From contig OU612069.1 of assembly GCA_914767715.1 (NCBI GenBank), positions 20,333,387 to 20,397,386 of the forward strand: a stretch of DNA of 64,000 nucleotides, in the 5' to 3' direction. This DNA is from Membranipora membranacea. Its lineage: Eukaryota; Bryozoa; Gymnolaemata; Cheilostomatida; Membraniporidae. The notes below the pieces were generated by a model. That model saw only the letters and a program-made list of their open reading frames with translations. It was not told where the DNA came from and did no database searches. The position numbers were made by a program, and so were the translations under genes. Positions 54,545 to 64,000 of the stretch are shown here, piece by piece (position 1 is the first letter of the stretch; each line of letters starts with the position of its first letter).

Positions 54545-56240
54545 CCTGAAAATCTGAGGTCTTTAGCTCAATAATTGCTTATTATGCCAGCTACAAAAGA
54601 AGCTTTCTCTAAAGCATCACAAATCAGTAAAATAATGTGTAGGCACATTTTCTTTTTAGCAGCAGCATGGCTTCGAATGGTCTGACACCACAAATTTTTA
54701 TATCATTGGATTGCTCATCTTCTGAGGAACACAGTGGTTACTTTCTTTAGTAAACAAGGAAAATATCTATTAACATATCGAAAGCTTTATGGAAAACAGT
54801 TAAAAAATGATATAAATTGCTGCCCTGCTGCCGGCTTATGTATGCAATTATTCCACTTTCACGGGGGCAAAGAAATTCACAGTTTGTGAGTGTGTCCTGA
54901 AAATCTGAGGTCTGTAGCTCAATAATCGCTTATGCCAGCTACAAAAGAAGCTTTCTCTAAAGCATCACAAATCAGTAAAATAATGTGTAGGCACATTTTC
55001 TTTTGAGCAGCAGCATGGCTTCGAATGGTCCGACACCACAAATTTTTATATCATTGGATTGCTCATCTTCTGAGGAACACAGTGGTTATTTTCTTTAGTA
55101 AACAAGGAAAATATCTACCAACATATCGAAAGCTTTATGGTAAACAGTTAAAAAATTATATTAATTGCTGCCCTGCTGCCGGCTTATGTATAAAATTATT
55201 CCACTTTCATGGGGGGCAAAGAAATACACAGTTTGTGAGTGTGTCCTGAAAATCTGAGGTCTGTAGCTCAATATTTTCTTATGCCAGCTACAAAAGAAGC
55301 TTTTTCTAAAGCATCACAAATCAGTAAAACAATGTGTAGCCAAATTATCTTTTGAGCAGCAGCATAACCTCTAAAGGTCTGACAGCACAAATTTTTATAT
55401 CATTGGATTCCTCATCTCCCGAGGAACATAGTGTTAATTTTGTTAGTAAAAAAGGAAAACATCTTCCAACATTTCGAGAGCTTTAGTGAAAACAGTTTGA
55501 AAATGATAAAATTGCTGCCCTGCTGCCGGCATATGTATGCAACTACTCCATTTTCATGGCGGGCATTTTTTGAGTATGATCTGAAAATCTGAGGTCTGTA
55601 GCTCGACAACTTATTTTGTTTGCAACAAAAAAGGCTTCCTCTTTACAATCATTATGATTTATAGCCATATTGAGAGTATAAAAAATTTGGCACCAATTCC
55701 AACCCAGAGCTCTGCGTTGACGAAATAGAGAATTATCCACTGAGCTACACAGACATGTTGTATCAAAATAAGAGTGTCTGCCTTAAATTTAGTGGAGCAT
55801 GAATTCTGTATTACAATAATTACATTACATTACTGATGATGAATACACACACAATCAGCGTATTTGTGCACAGCTGAATCATCGCAAATCAATAAAATAA
55901 TGTAGAAGCACATTTTCTTTTGAGCAGCAGCATGGCTTCAAATGGTCTGACACCACAAATTTTTATATCATTGGATTGCTCATCTTCTGAGGAACATAGT
56001 GGTTATTTTCTTTAGTAAACAAGGAAAATATCTACCAACATATCGAAAGCTTTACGGAAAATGGTTAAAAAATGATATAACTTGCTGCCCTGCTGCCGGC
56101 TTATGTATGCAATTATTCCACTTTCATGGGGGGCAAAGAAATACACAGTTTGTGAGTGTGTCCTGAAAATTTGAGGTCTGTAGCTTGATAACTTTTTATG
56201 CCAGCCACAAAAGAAGTTTTTCGCTTTATAATTTATATGA
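54545..56240. repeat. 350-bp tandem repeat, about 4.5 units
   Basis: Units start CCTGAAAATCTGAGGTCT at 54545, 54896, 55245, about 55580 and 56162, with spacings of 351, 349, 335 and about 582. Shared landmarks are GCATGGCTTCGAATGGTC, TTATATCATTGGATTGCTCA and CTGCCCTGCTGCCGGC. The fourth unit is disrupted by other sequence at 55620-55870. Short open frames in it are not conserved between units. Confidence 0.92.
55690..55755 (-). repeat. Second tRNA-like sequence, inside the tandem repeat
   Basis: On the minus strand TGTAGCTCAGTGGATAATTC is A-box-like and GGGTTGGAATTGGTGCC a worn B box. It sits in the disrupted fourth unit of the 350-bp repeat and points into that unit, as a SINE head would. 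Confidence 0.5.
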
Positions 56241-56309
56241 ATTTTGGCCTTTTCGAGATGTGGAGATAACTCGGGTTCACAAAATTACCTTATATGCCCT
56301 GAGAATTAA

Positions 56310-56480
56310 TTTTTCATGATCAGTGAAACTGGTAGTCAGTCAGCAGTATTTTGGAATAACAATTGGTTATCTTCAGATATGTTCAGATAACCCAGCTTTT
56401 GTGAGCCAGTCTATGATGCAGAGGCAATGACTGGCTGACCTAATGGCTAACACAATGAGAATGAAGATCCGGATTGACTG
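56310..56480 (+). repeat. Module D end with intact stem-loop
   Basis: TTAATTTTTCATGATCAGTG and GGAATAACAATTGGTTATCT match 34550-34630. The stem-loop AGCCAGTC/GACTGGCT is intact at 56404-56436. A LINE starts shortly after. Confidence 0.75.
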
Positions 56481-58622
56481 ATTGATGAAAAATTACAAAA
56501 CTCCAGGCGTGGACGGTTTAACAGCGGAATTTTTACAAAACTTTTTTTGAAGACATTAAGGACATATTAATTGAATTCTATACTGAAATAAACACCAAAA
56601 ATACAGTTCCTAAGTCCATGAGGAGGGCAGTAACCACTGTGATTCCAAAAAAATCAAACTGTGAAACACCATCAGATTGTAGACCGATCACACTATCAAA
56701 CATTGATTATAATATCTGTTATAAATTATTGTGGCGTTGTGTATTGATGGCAATTAGTTATACATCAATAAGACCGATATTGTTTGTGTATCATAGAGCC
56801 ATTATATTACATGTTTCTTGCTCCAAACAGGATACAGCATCAAAAAGAATGTGCACAGGCAATACGGTACCTACATAGAGTTGTAGTCAATACCATGAGG
56901 AGTTAAGACAACTCAAAAAAAAAAATTCTTTACCAAATACCTGAACAAAGTGTACTTTTCTGATTTCCTAAAATCTAATATTTCATCAGAGCGGTTTTGC
57001 GCAGTTCCGGACAGGAACATTTACAATGCAACATTTTCATAAGGGATGTCATCACTTTCTGCAAAAATAAAAACCAAGCAGGGATCCTTATGTCTCTAGA
57101 CAAGAAGAAAGCCTTTGATCTAGTAGACAGGGACTTTCTTTTCAGGGTCATGGAAGGCCTCAACTTCAATGCTGAAGTCCTCAAGGTGGTTAGAACACTT
57201 TACGGGAATACTACCACCTCTATACAAATAAATGGCCACCTTTCTGAAGACATTGAACTACAAAGAGGGGTAAGTCAAGGGTTCCAACTTTCACCATCTC
57301 TGTACGTTATTTATGTAGAGTCTTTTCTTTTATATATATACAGCCAAGCTGCATTCAGGGGAATCCCTTTAACCACAAACAAAGTAGCTAAGGTTACCGC
57401 ATATGCCGATGACCTTTTTTTTGCCAAGATAACGCCGATGTAGAATATATTTTTTCTTTTTTTGATCACATCCGGCAGGCTAGCGAGTGGTTGCGCGTTC
57501 AAAAGTGCCAAAACTCAGCTTTTAGCTTTGGGTACAGCGGAACTAACCAACGAGTACGCTGTCGATGAAATAAAAGTGTGTGGAATCTTTTTTAAAGATA
57601 CCGGAGAGCCAAGAAATGGAAAGAATAAATATATTAGAATGCATCCGAAAATTAAAAAGAAAAATAAACTTCTTTCAGACTATACCCTGTACCATCAAAG
57701 GGAAAGTCATAATAGTTAATACAATATTGTACCCAATAATATTTTACATGGCACACACCTTTCTACCCAGTGCAATACACACAGCGCTCATGAAAAAGCT
57801 CGCCTTTTCCCTGATCTACGGAGAAGGGAAAACAGAATTAATTAAAAGACTATTTGTAGAGCTGGCAAACAAAGGAAAACAAATCCAACTTACCTTCAGG
57901 ATAACCTATGCCTACCTGTACAAGAGTCCTTTGAACACCAAATACTCGACCTTTTTTTGTATTTTTTTCTTTAGGGACAAGAACTCCGTTTCCACACACA
58001 TAATATATACCAACAACAGTGCACACTGCTTCAAACTTCTAGACCAATATAAAAAAGCACAACAGTACTTGACAAAATAGACGAAAAATCTAAAGACATT
58101 CTTATAATAAGCCTTGTGTCGAACAACCAGCTCTACCAATTTCTCCCAGGAGAGGGCGATCTCTTACCCATTAAAATTCATACAAACCAAGAGTTAAGTG
58201 AAATCGAGAAAACTTGATTAATTAAAATATGGAACAATTATAAAGTGTCATCACAAAACTCCAGCTTTATGTGGAAGACAGCCATGAATGGCATAGTAAA
58301 TGGAGCCACCCTTTTAAAATAGAAAATACAAGGAGTGAAAACAACTTGTAACTTTTCCATAAAACCAGAAACAAAGACATTAGCACATGTATTTGCATCA
58401 TGCAGTTCCCTTCAGGAGACAAGAAATATAATGATAGAATCTGTTAAAAAGCTGGGAACGCACATTAATACGGATAAAAATGACATACCAATCCTTTTCC
58501 GTTTAGGTTTGACCCCTAATGACGAGGGAAACACCAACAATATGAATGTGTTGGAATATGTGGCAGAGTGCAATAGGAAGATATGGAAGATCAGGCATGA
58601 AATAGTTTTTGAGAAAGCGGAT
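56480..58622 (+). pseudogene. Tx1/L1-like LINE ORF2 RT and C-terminus, frame-broken
   Basis: PGVDGLTAEF near 56500, TTVIPKKSNCETPSDCRPIT, then after a 220-bp insertion (about 56711-56932) SLDKKKAFDLVDRDFLFRVM, LQRGVSQGFQLSPSLYVIYV and TAYADDLFF (the catalytic Asp pair near 57405). The C-terminal RITYAYLYKS and the Cys finger end at EIVFEKAD, where another transposon interrupts. It starts within the RT domain, so it is 5' truncated. Stops and frameshifts are frequent, but the palm domain alone is open for 148 codons. Confidence 0.88.
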
Positions 58623-58986
58623 CATACTGACTCTCGTGATCTGACTGGGCATGTAGATCACTGATAAACTAGGCTATCATTACCACAAAGCAGGTGTCGT
58701 AAGGCTAAGTATGTATCATGCGTGACTTGAATTTGCGCATGTGCAAGAACAATGAGTTTAGTTTGGGTTCTGATTGCAACTTTGGAAAGGGGAAATGGGA
58801 TACCCCCTGCATAAACTGTCAATCAAAATCAGCTAATAATGACAAGAGAGGATAACTGTTGATAACAAATCTGCACGCTTTGGGAAGTATGTCACCAGAG
58901 CAGGTAGCCAATCAGATGGCTTCGGAATTCCGAGACTCAATTTTGCAGAGATCAGCTCATGCCCAGAGCTGAGCATGCGCAGAATG
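58623..58986 (+). mobile_element. Non-autonomous DNA transposon with 9-bp target duplication, copy 2
   Basis: Begins CATACTGACTCTCGTGATC, ends GAGCATGCGCAGAATG, flanked by AAAGCGGAT at 58614-58622 and 58987-58995. It is the reverse complement of the element at 17140-17485. It splits a LINE 3' region exactly: removing it and one duplication restores the sequence seen at 37822-37850. Confidence 0.92.
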
Positions 58987-59375
58987 AAAGCGGATAGGAA
59001 AAATAAGATAATTGAAATAGAAAGGAAAATAAAAGCATTAAGTGACTTCTTCTACAACGAGAGAATAGTCCAAGAAAGTAACTTAAAATGTAAGCGCAGG
59101 TGAGGTTAATAGAGGATTAGCCTGTCCTGGTGACAGTAGCTGAGTACGCAGTACAACTCATGCAAGTCGCTGAACACCTTTGCTCTTGTTTGAGTCTCTT
59201 TTTTTTCAGCAGCCGGAATTTTTTCTTTTTTCAATGGCTAAGCTGAGGTAGTTTATTCGAAAATATTTACCATCATATAAACCCACATCCTAAGATAAGA
59301 ACAAGTTTCTAAAGATACAGTGCAGTTAAGTTTAATTTTCTTCCGTTCGAGTTCCTCTAATAAACAGGATAAAAT
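58987..59375 (+). mobile_element. Tx1/L1-like LINE 3' end and 3' UTR, continuing after the insertion
   Basis: Continues the copy that starts at 56480: AAGATAATTGAAATAGAAAG, CAGTACAACTCATGC, then the 3' UTR module ending CCTCTAATAAACAGGAT, followed by a decayed stem-loop at 59398. Confidence 0.85.
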
Positions 59376-59379
59376 TTAT

Positions 59380-60590
59380 CATTTTACGGGAGACCAGCTA
59401 CATTGCATTGTGAATGACGGGCTGACAGTTTAAGCTATTATGCAAATCAATTTGACCCTTTACCCAAACAGGACAGTCCGGAGATGGGTGTTTGGAAAAG
59501 TAAGTTTTCTGATATTATCACTTGTATCCAAGACTAAGGCTATACAATAACGAAAATGGAAAAATATCTATTTGCCTTTCGGTCTAAAGTGTAGCCATTT
59601 CCAGGTTAACAGTCTCTACAACACACAAGCCCGTTTAGGGAGGACAAATAGGACCCACTCAGCAAAGGATAGTCAAAGAAAATATGATAATAAAAAAAGC
59701 ATGGGAGTTGCGCAGTATTTTTGGTTCTGGATTGTAAATTTTTAAGTTGATTTAAAGTTGAATGTAAATCGACATAACATGAATGTCAACATTATGTCTT
59801 TGGATTTTGGCATAGCCAATAGGAATTCAGCTGTTGATCGGAGGTTGTTTCGTGTTCGCAGTATAACACAAGGCAATTAGTTAGATGTCCCAAATTGTAT
59901 TATTAATTTCAGAATAAAATATGTTTCTGATAGCTGGCGGTGTGTAGCACTACATGATTAGGTCCGCAACTGACAGCGAGTGATAATTTTACGGCTCATC
60001 TTAACTGTCTTATTGTGGGGCTATGAGTCCAATTATGAAAATTCTTCAACAACACATATCATTCTTATCACACAGATTGCAGGCTGCTTGATATGTCAGT
60101 TATTCAAAGCTTTGAGCTACCTTAGACAAACTTGCTAATAATTTGATGTATGTATGCAGCCTCATTAGCACATATGAGCAAATAATATCCAATAAGCAAA
60201 TTGTGAGTGTTGTGCAGCACTAGTATCTGCAGATAATAATGATTTTGTGGTTAGATCGCTTTCTGAATAGCTCGATTTGAATCTCCCATTGATGGTTGTG
60301 TTTGATTTATGTCTTGTCTCCCCTGCCAAACATTTTAGGTTTCATCCTGCTGATATATTTAGCAACTAATTGAATGCCCTGTGAATCAAATTACAATATT
60401 CAGTAACAAACATGTAAATTTTTTCTTCAGTATGAAACTTCCACAGATTCAATGTGATTTTGCTTACTTCTAGTGTCGACACTTAGGGCGCAGATAGATT
60501 ACTAATTATATAGTTCTCTATAAATCTCTTGGATAAGCAGATACCAGATTTAGATAAATTTTATAATTCGTTTCAATCATTTTTTGTGAG
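59380..60590 (+). repeat. Stem-loop remnant, module D right part and module E, copy 3
   Basis: 59390-60000 parallels 34640-35230. 60050-60580 parallels 36470-37000 almost base for base, without the hAT-like insertion in front. No gene seen. Confidence 0.7.
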
Positions 60591-60621
60591 CCAGTCTATG
60601 ATGCAGAGGCAATGACTGGCT
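60589..60621 (+). repeat. Repeated stem-loop AGCCAGTC / GACTGGCT, intact copy
   Basis: Arms at 60589-60596 and 60614-60621, loop TATGATGCAGAGGCAAT, identical to the copy at 56404. The following CCCTAACACAATGAGAATTA is shared with other copies. Confidence 0.88.
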
Positions 60622-61490
60622 GACCCTAACACAATGAGAATTAAGAATCCGATTGCCTGCTGCTGGATTAAAGGCAGAACAAATTTCTCATATTCTAGCA
60701 AATTTGATACCATACTCAATCTCCCAAGACCAACTTACACGTTATATTGGCAGTATAATATCGATGTTGTTTTGTTCAAGAGCTTTGAAATCGCTAGCAG
60801 AAGTAGATCATTGAATCTATGAGACATCCTCTTTTCACTCTTCCTTCACAGTTATATGTAACCATCACATATGAAATTTGAGAAGAAAAGGTTATTTCTA
60901 CCTGTTCAATATCTCTGTGTGGGTTTCAAAGATTATAGTCCATGGGGTTATTACACAATGGTGTGGATCTCGGTTGGCAATCCTGACCTAAATCAAAACT
61001 CGATCAAAATGCATTCGTCTTGCACATGACCATTGTTTGACTGATGAATCGTATGTGCGGCTGTAATGTGATGACGTCTTAACCAGACACTTTTCAATAC
61101 AGATATTGTTCTCTTTGATTGGTTCACCTCACAGAAATGATAAATCAAGTTAATAAATCTGGGATGAGCTGTAAATGTCAACTACAAGCACGACAATGAC
61201 AATAATTATTCCAATGTTTCATAGGCAATAGGACTTATTGTACAAGTTCAATGGGAGTTATGCTCCCACTGAGCATGGTGAGGCAATCCCTAAATTGGTC
61301 TGCAAAATATACTCCGGTGATGCACAAGTATGACAGTGTGTTGGGTATATTTCATTATATCAAATTGAATATGACCGTTACAGATGTTTGCGTGCAATCA
61401 AGCAATTAAGCAGGCAATAACTATCACTGTAGATTGCTCGATTTAGACTGAGAAATTATAGTTAGAACTTGGTATTAACCCAAAAGTTGG
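60622..61490. other. Repeat-derived sequence, partly unassigned
   Basis: 60640-60900 matches 19810-20060 (CCTGCTGCTGGATTAAAGG, TTGAATCTATGAGACA). The remainder shows no gene or recognised repeat. Confidence 0.5.
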
Positions 61491-61491
61491 C

Positions 61492-61625
61492 GGATTGTTG
61501 AAAGCTCAGCTGATTAGAACCCCATTCCTTTAGCATGTAAATGTTGAAGGTCGTGGTTTCGAATTCAATCGCAGTCCATTGACTACTGGGGTTTGGTTGA
61601 CCTTCACGGGTGCTTCAACCTGCCC
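61492..61625 (+). mobile_element. tRNA-derived SINE-like repeat, copy 3 (short)
   Basis: AGCTCAGCTGATTAGAAC and GGTTTCGAATTCAATC are A- and B-box-like. TCGCAGTCCATTGACTACTG matches copy 2 near 11999. A LINE fragment follows directly. Confidence 0.55.
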
Positions 61626-62070
61626 GAAAACAGACGAGGGAAATGCCATCATATAAATATGTTTGAATATGTGGCAGAGTGCAATAGAAAGATTAGGAGC
61701 AGCAGGAATGATATAGTTTCAGAGAAATTGGATAGGAAAAATAAGGTAATTGAAATAGAAAGGAATATAAAAGTGTTTAGTGGCTTCTTGTACAACAAGA
61801 GAATATTCCAACAAAGAAACTTTAAATGTAAGGGCAGGTTTGGTTGATAGAGGAGTAGCCTGTCCTGGCGACAGTAAGTTTAGTATGCAGTACAATTCAT
61901 TCCTTAAACAAGTTACCAAACACCTCTGTCCTTGATTTAGTCCCTTCTTTCAACAGCTGCAATGATTTTCTTTTCCCATTGTTAAGCAGAGGTAAAAAAC
62001 TATTTTTCATAGAAACTGTACAGTTAAGTCTAATTTTCTTTGTTCGGGTCCCTCTAATGAACAGGATAAA
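61626..62070 (+). mobile_element. Tx1/L1-like LINE 3' end with 3' UTR, diverged copy
   Basis: EYVAECNRKIR, then VIEIERNIKVFSGFLYN, GGAGTAGCCTGTCCTGGCGA and the 3' UTR module. A worn stem-loop (GTCAATGACTGGCTGAACC) follows at 62093-62111. A 179-codon minus frame across 61897-62436 is a by-product. Confidence 0.8.
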
Positions 62071-62623
62071 AAGTTTTTGAAAGCAACTCTTAATTTGCAT
62101 TGTCAATGACTGGCTGAACCTAACATTATACATAGGTGAAGTCTGATAATATGTCCAGTTCACTGGGAAGCTCCCATCTACTGATAGGCAGTTGGCAGTT
62201 GTATAGAGGCGGCCCTGAATGCCGGCAAATTGGGTTTTGTTTGATGTTGCATGAGTTTTGTGCAGCATTTCTAGTATGTCTATCTGTAGATGATCATTTG
62301 TTTGGTTAGATTGCAATTGGATTAGCTCACCAAGTAAATTTTGAATTATGATAGAATTTGATCTAGATATCGTCTCCCCTGTTAATTGACTTCTTATAAT
62401 TATTACTTGTATTTTTTGGCAATTGGTTAAATTCAATATTGAATAAACTTATTTTGTTCAGTTAGATACATCAAAAACTATTCGTCAACAAAAGATCATT
62501 TCAGCTGTATTTTACTTATGTTGGTGACACTTAGTGTAACCATATATTGATGGTGATCTTTCATACTGTCATCTACTTTGCTATTTTATCTAACGACGTG
62601 TACTTAGCTAAATGATAATTATA

Positions 62624-63598
62624 ATCGTTTCTCGGCCTATTGGCTAAGATCAAAGTGTCACTGCCAATGGCTGATTAGTGCCAGTTCAGTTTTGGCAGCT
62701 TGCTGCACACTTTTGATTAGGAGGTCCTCTATGGCCTCACCTCTAGGATGCATTCTAGTTTTCTAGAATGTATCACATTCTCAGTATGAGTATTAGGGCA
62801 CCTTGCGTCCCTCTTTAGGGGCAGCCCAATCTTCTGTTTCTTAGCAAACAGCAAATAATAATTACAATCGCTGCTCGGCCTATTGGCTAAGATCAAAGTG
62901 TCACTGCCAATGGCCGATTAGTGTCAGTTCAGTTTTGGCAGCTTGCTGCACACTTATGATTAGGAGGTCCTCTATGGCCTCACCTCTAGGATGCATTCTA
63001 GTTTTCTAGAATGTATCACATTCTCAATATGAGGATTAGGGCACCTTGCGTCCCTCTTTAGGGGCAGCCCAATCTTCTGTTTCTTAGCAAACAGCAATAA
63101 TAATCACAATCGCTTCTCGGCCTATTGGCTAAGATCAAAGTGTCATGGCTAATGGCTGATTAGTGCCTGTTTCAGTTTCTGGCAGCTTGCTGCACACTCA
63201 AGATAACAAAGTCAACCATGGCCTCACCTCTAGGATGCATTCTAGTTTGCTAGGATGTATCACACTCTTAGTATGAGGACTCCGGGCAACTTGTGTCCAT
63301 CTTTAGGGGCAGCCCACCCTCTGTCTTGTCATAAACAGGGCTAAATAGTAATTACGATTACGATAATTACGCTTCTCGGCCTATTGGCTAAGATCAAAGT
63401 GTCACTGCCAATGGCCGATTAGTGCCAGTTCAGTTTTGGCAGCTCGCTGCACACCCATGATTAGGAGGTCCACCATGGCCTCACCTCTAGGATGCATTCT
63501 AGTTTTCTAGGATGTATCACATTCTCAGTATCAGGATTTAGGGCACCTTGCGTCACTCTTTAGGGGCAGCCAAATCTTCTGTTTCTTCCCAAACAGCA
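62624..63598 (+). repeat. Tandem array of four U2 snRNA-headed units
   Basis: Units start at 62624, 62867, 63109 and about 63368. Spacing is 243, 242 and 259 bp with short AATAATAATTAC-like spacers. All keep CTCGGCCTATTGGCTAAGAT and the 12-bp hairpin (62747-62758 with 62763-62774 in unit 1). Units 1, 2 and 4 end CTGTTTCTT..AAACAG and have TTTT or TTTC loop variants. Unit 3 ends CTGTCTTGTCATAAACAG like the array at 32766. The right half of the stem-loop (GCTGGCTGACCCTAACACAA) follows near 63620. Confidence 0.9.
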
Positions 63599-63619
63599 AT
63601 AATAATTACGATTATGTCG

Positions 63620-64000
63620 CTGGCTGACCCTAACACAATTACTATATATGATCTCCATTGCCTGCATACAGAACTTATCTTACGCAGAATATTACTTCCC
63701 TGCTGACATCGTAAAGTGCACACCCAGCCTGCCCTGCACATTGGAGCCTGGTGTAACTGGGTATCCTAGATACCCGAGGTCTATTAGAGTGGCTTATTAT
63801 AATAAGCACTAAGCTAGGCTGATAATCTTAAACAAAATCAACATGCAAGTTAAATGAGAGTTCTGAATAAATGCTAACATTAACATTGGCAGGATATAGC
63901 AAATGTTGTGAGAGGTGTAGGAGGCTAAGAGTACCGGAAGATGATAGACTCTCTCAAACTGAAGCTCAAAGATGATCTTCACTCTGCTTCCATTTGATTT
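63620..64000 (+). repeat. Module G, copy running off the window
   Basis: CCTGGTGTAACTGGGTATCC, GTGGCTTATTATAATAAGC and GAGAGGTGTAGGAGGCTAAG parallel 38320-38600. No gene seen. Confidence 0.7.

Noticed and set aside
61897-62436. 179-codon minus-strand frame
   Set aside because: Lies antisense to a LINE 3' UTR and module G; no recognisable domain.
62624-63598. CRISPR-like array
   Set aside because: Units are about 230-260 bp with near-identical bodies and tiny spacers in a eukaryotic genome; no repeat-spacer pattern.

Overview
The window is nuclear DNA from an animal, most likely a marine invertebrate. It is AT-rich, with short exons and GT/AG introns that interrupt extracellular protein modules. 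It carries at least three kinds of non-LTR retrotransposon, a tyrosine-recombinase element, several small DNA transposons, tRNA-derived SINE-like repeats and repeats that begin like U2 snRNA. No operon, bacterial gene or CRISPR array is present. I cannot name the species.

Left part (about 0.86-13 kb, plus one exon at 25.0 kb, + strand): the 3' portion of one secreted or ectodomain multi-domain gene. Eighteen exons join in phase without a stop. They encode the end of an astacin metalloprotease domain, four EGF modules, a sushi/CCP module, a fifth EGF, two HYR-like modules, a second sushi-like module and a C-terminal region I do not recognise. The three zinc-binding histidines are kept. The catalytic Glu is Gln, the Met-turn Met is Leu and the astacin Tyr ligand is Phe, so the product looks like a pseudoprotease. 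The 5' end lies left of the window and the 3' end was not found.

Middle (13-31 kb): mostly repeats, lying inside or beyond a 12-kb intron. They comprise a CR1/L2-like LINE on each strand (20.2-22.4 kb on +, 26.0-27.3 kb on -), a Tx1/L1-like LINE in several pieces (CCHC ORF1 and endonuclease start at 22.5-23.4 kb, endonuclease/RT/C-terminus at 27.8-30.3 kb) and a tyrosine recombinase relic (23.7-24.5 kb, -).

Right part (31-64 kb): a mosaic of kilobase-scale modules that recur several times, all on the + strand as far as I can see. The modules are 3' ends of the Tx1-like LINE, a stem-loop with arms AGCCAGTC and GACTGGCT, and about 230-bp units whose first 32 bases match the 5' end of U2 snRNA and whose bodies fold into a series of hairpins. 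These units occur singly at 17.5 kb and in head-to-tail arrays at 32.8 and 62.6 kb. Also here are an open 1-kb reading frame for a CCHC plus restriction-like endonuclease C-terminus (40.2-41.2 kb), a 350-bp tandem repeat (54.5-56.2 kb), and DNA transposons with visible target duplications: hAT-like (8 bp), an unassigned family (9 bp, two copies), a TTAA-flanked 2.8-kb element, and a 740-bp element nested in it (6 bp).

The best candidates for something undescribed are the U2-headed structured repeat family with its shared downstream stem-loop, and the pseudo-astacin.
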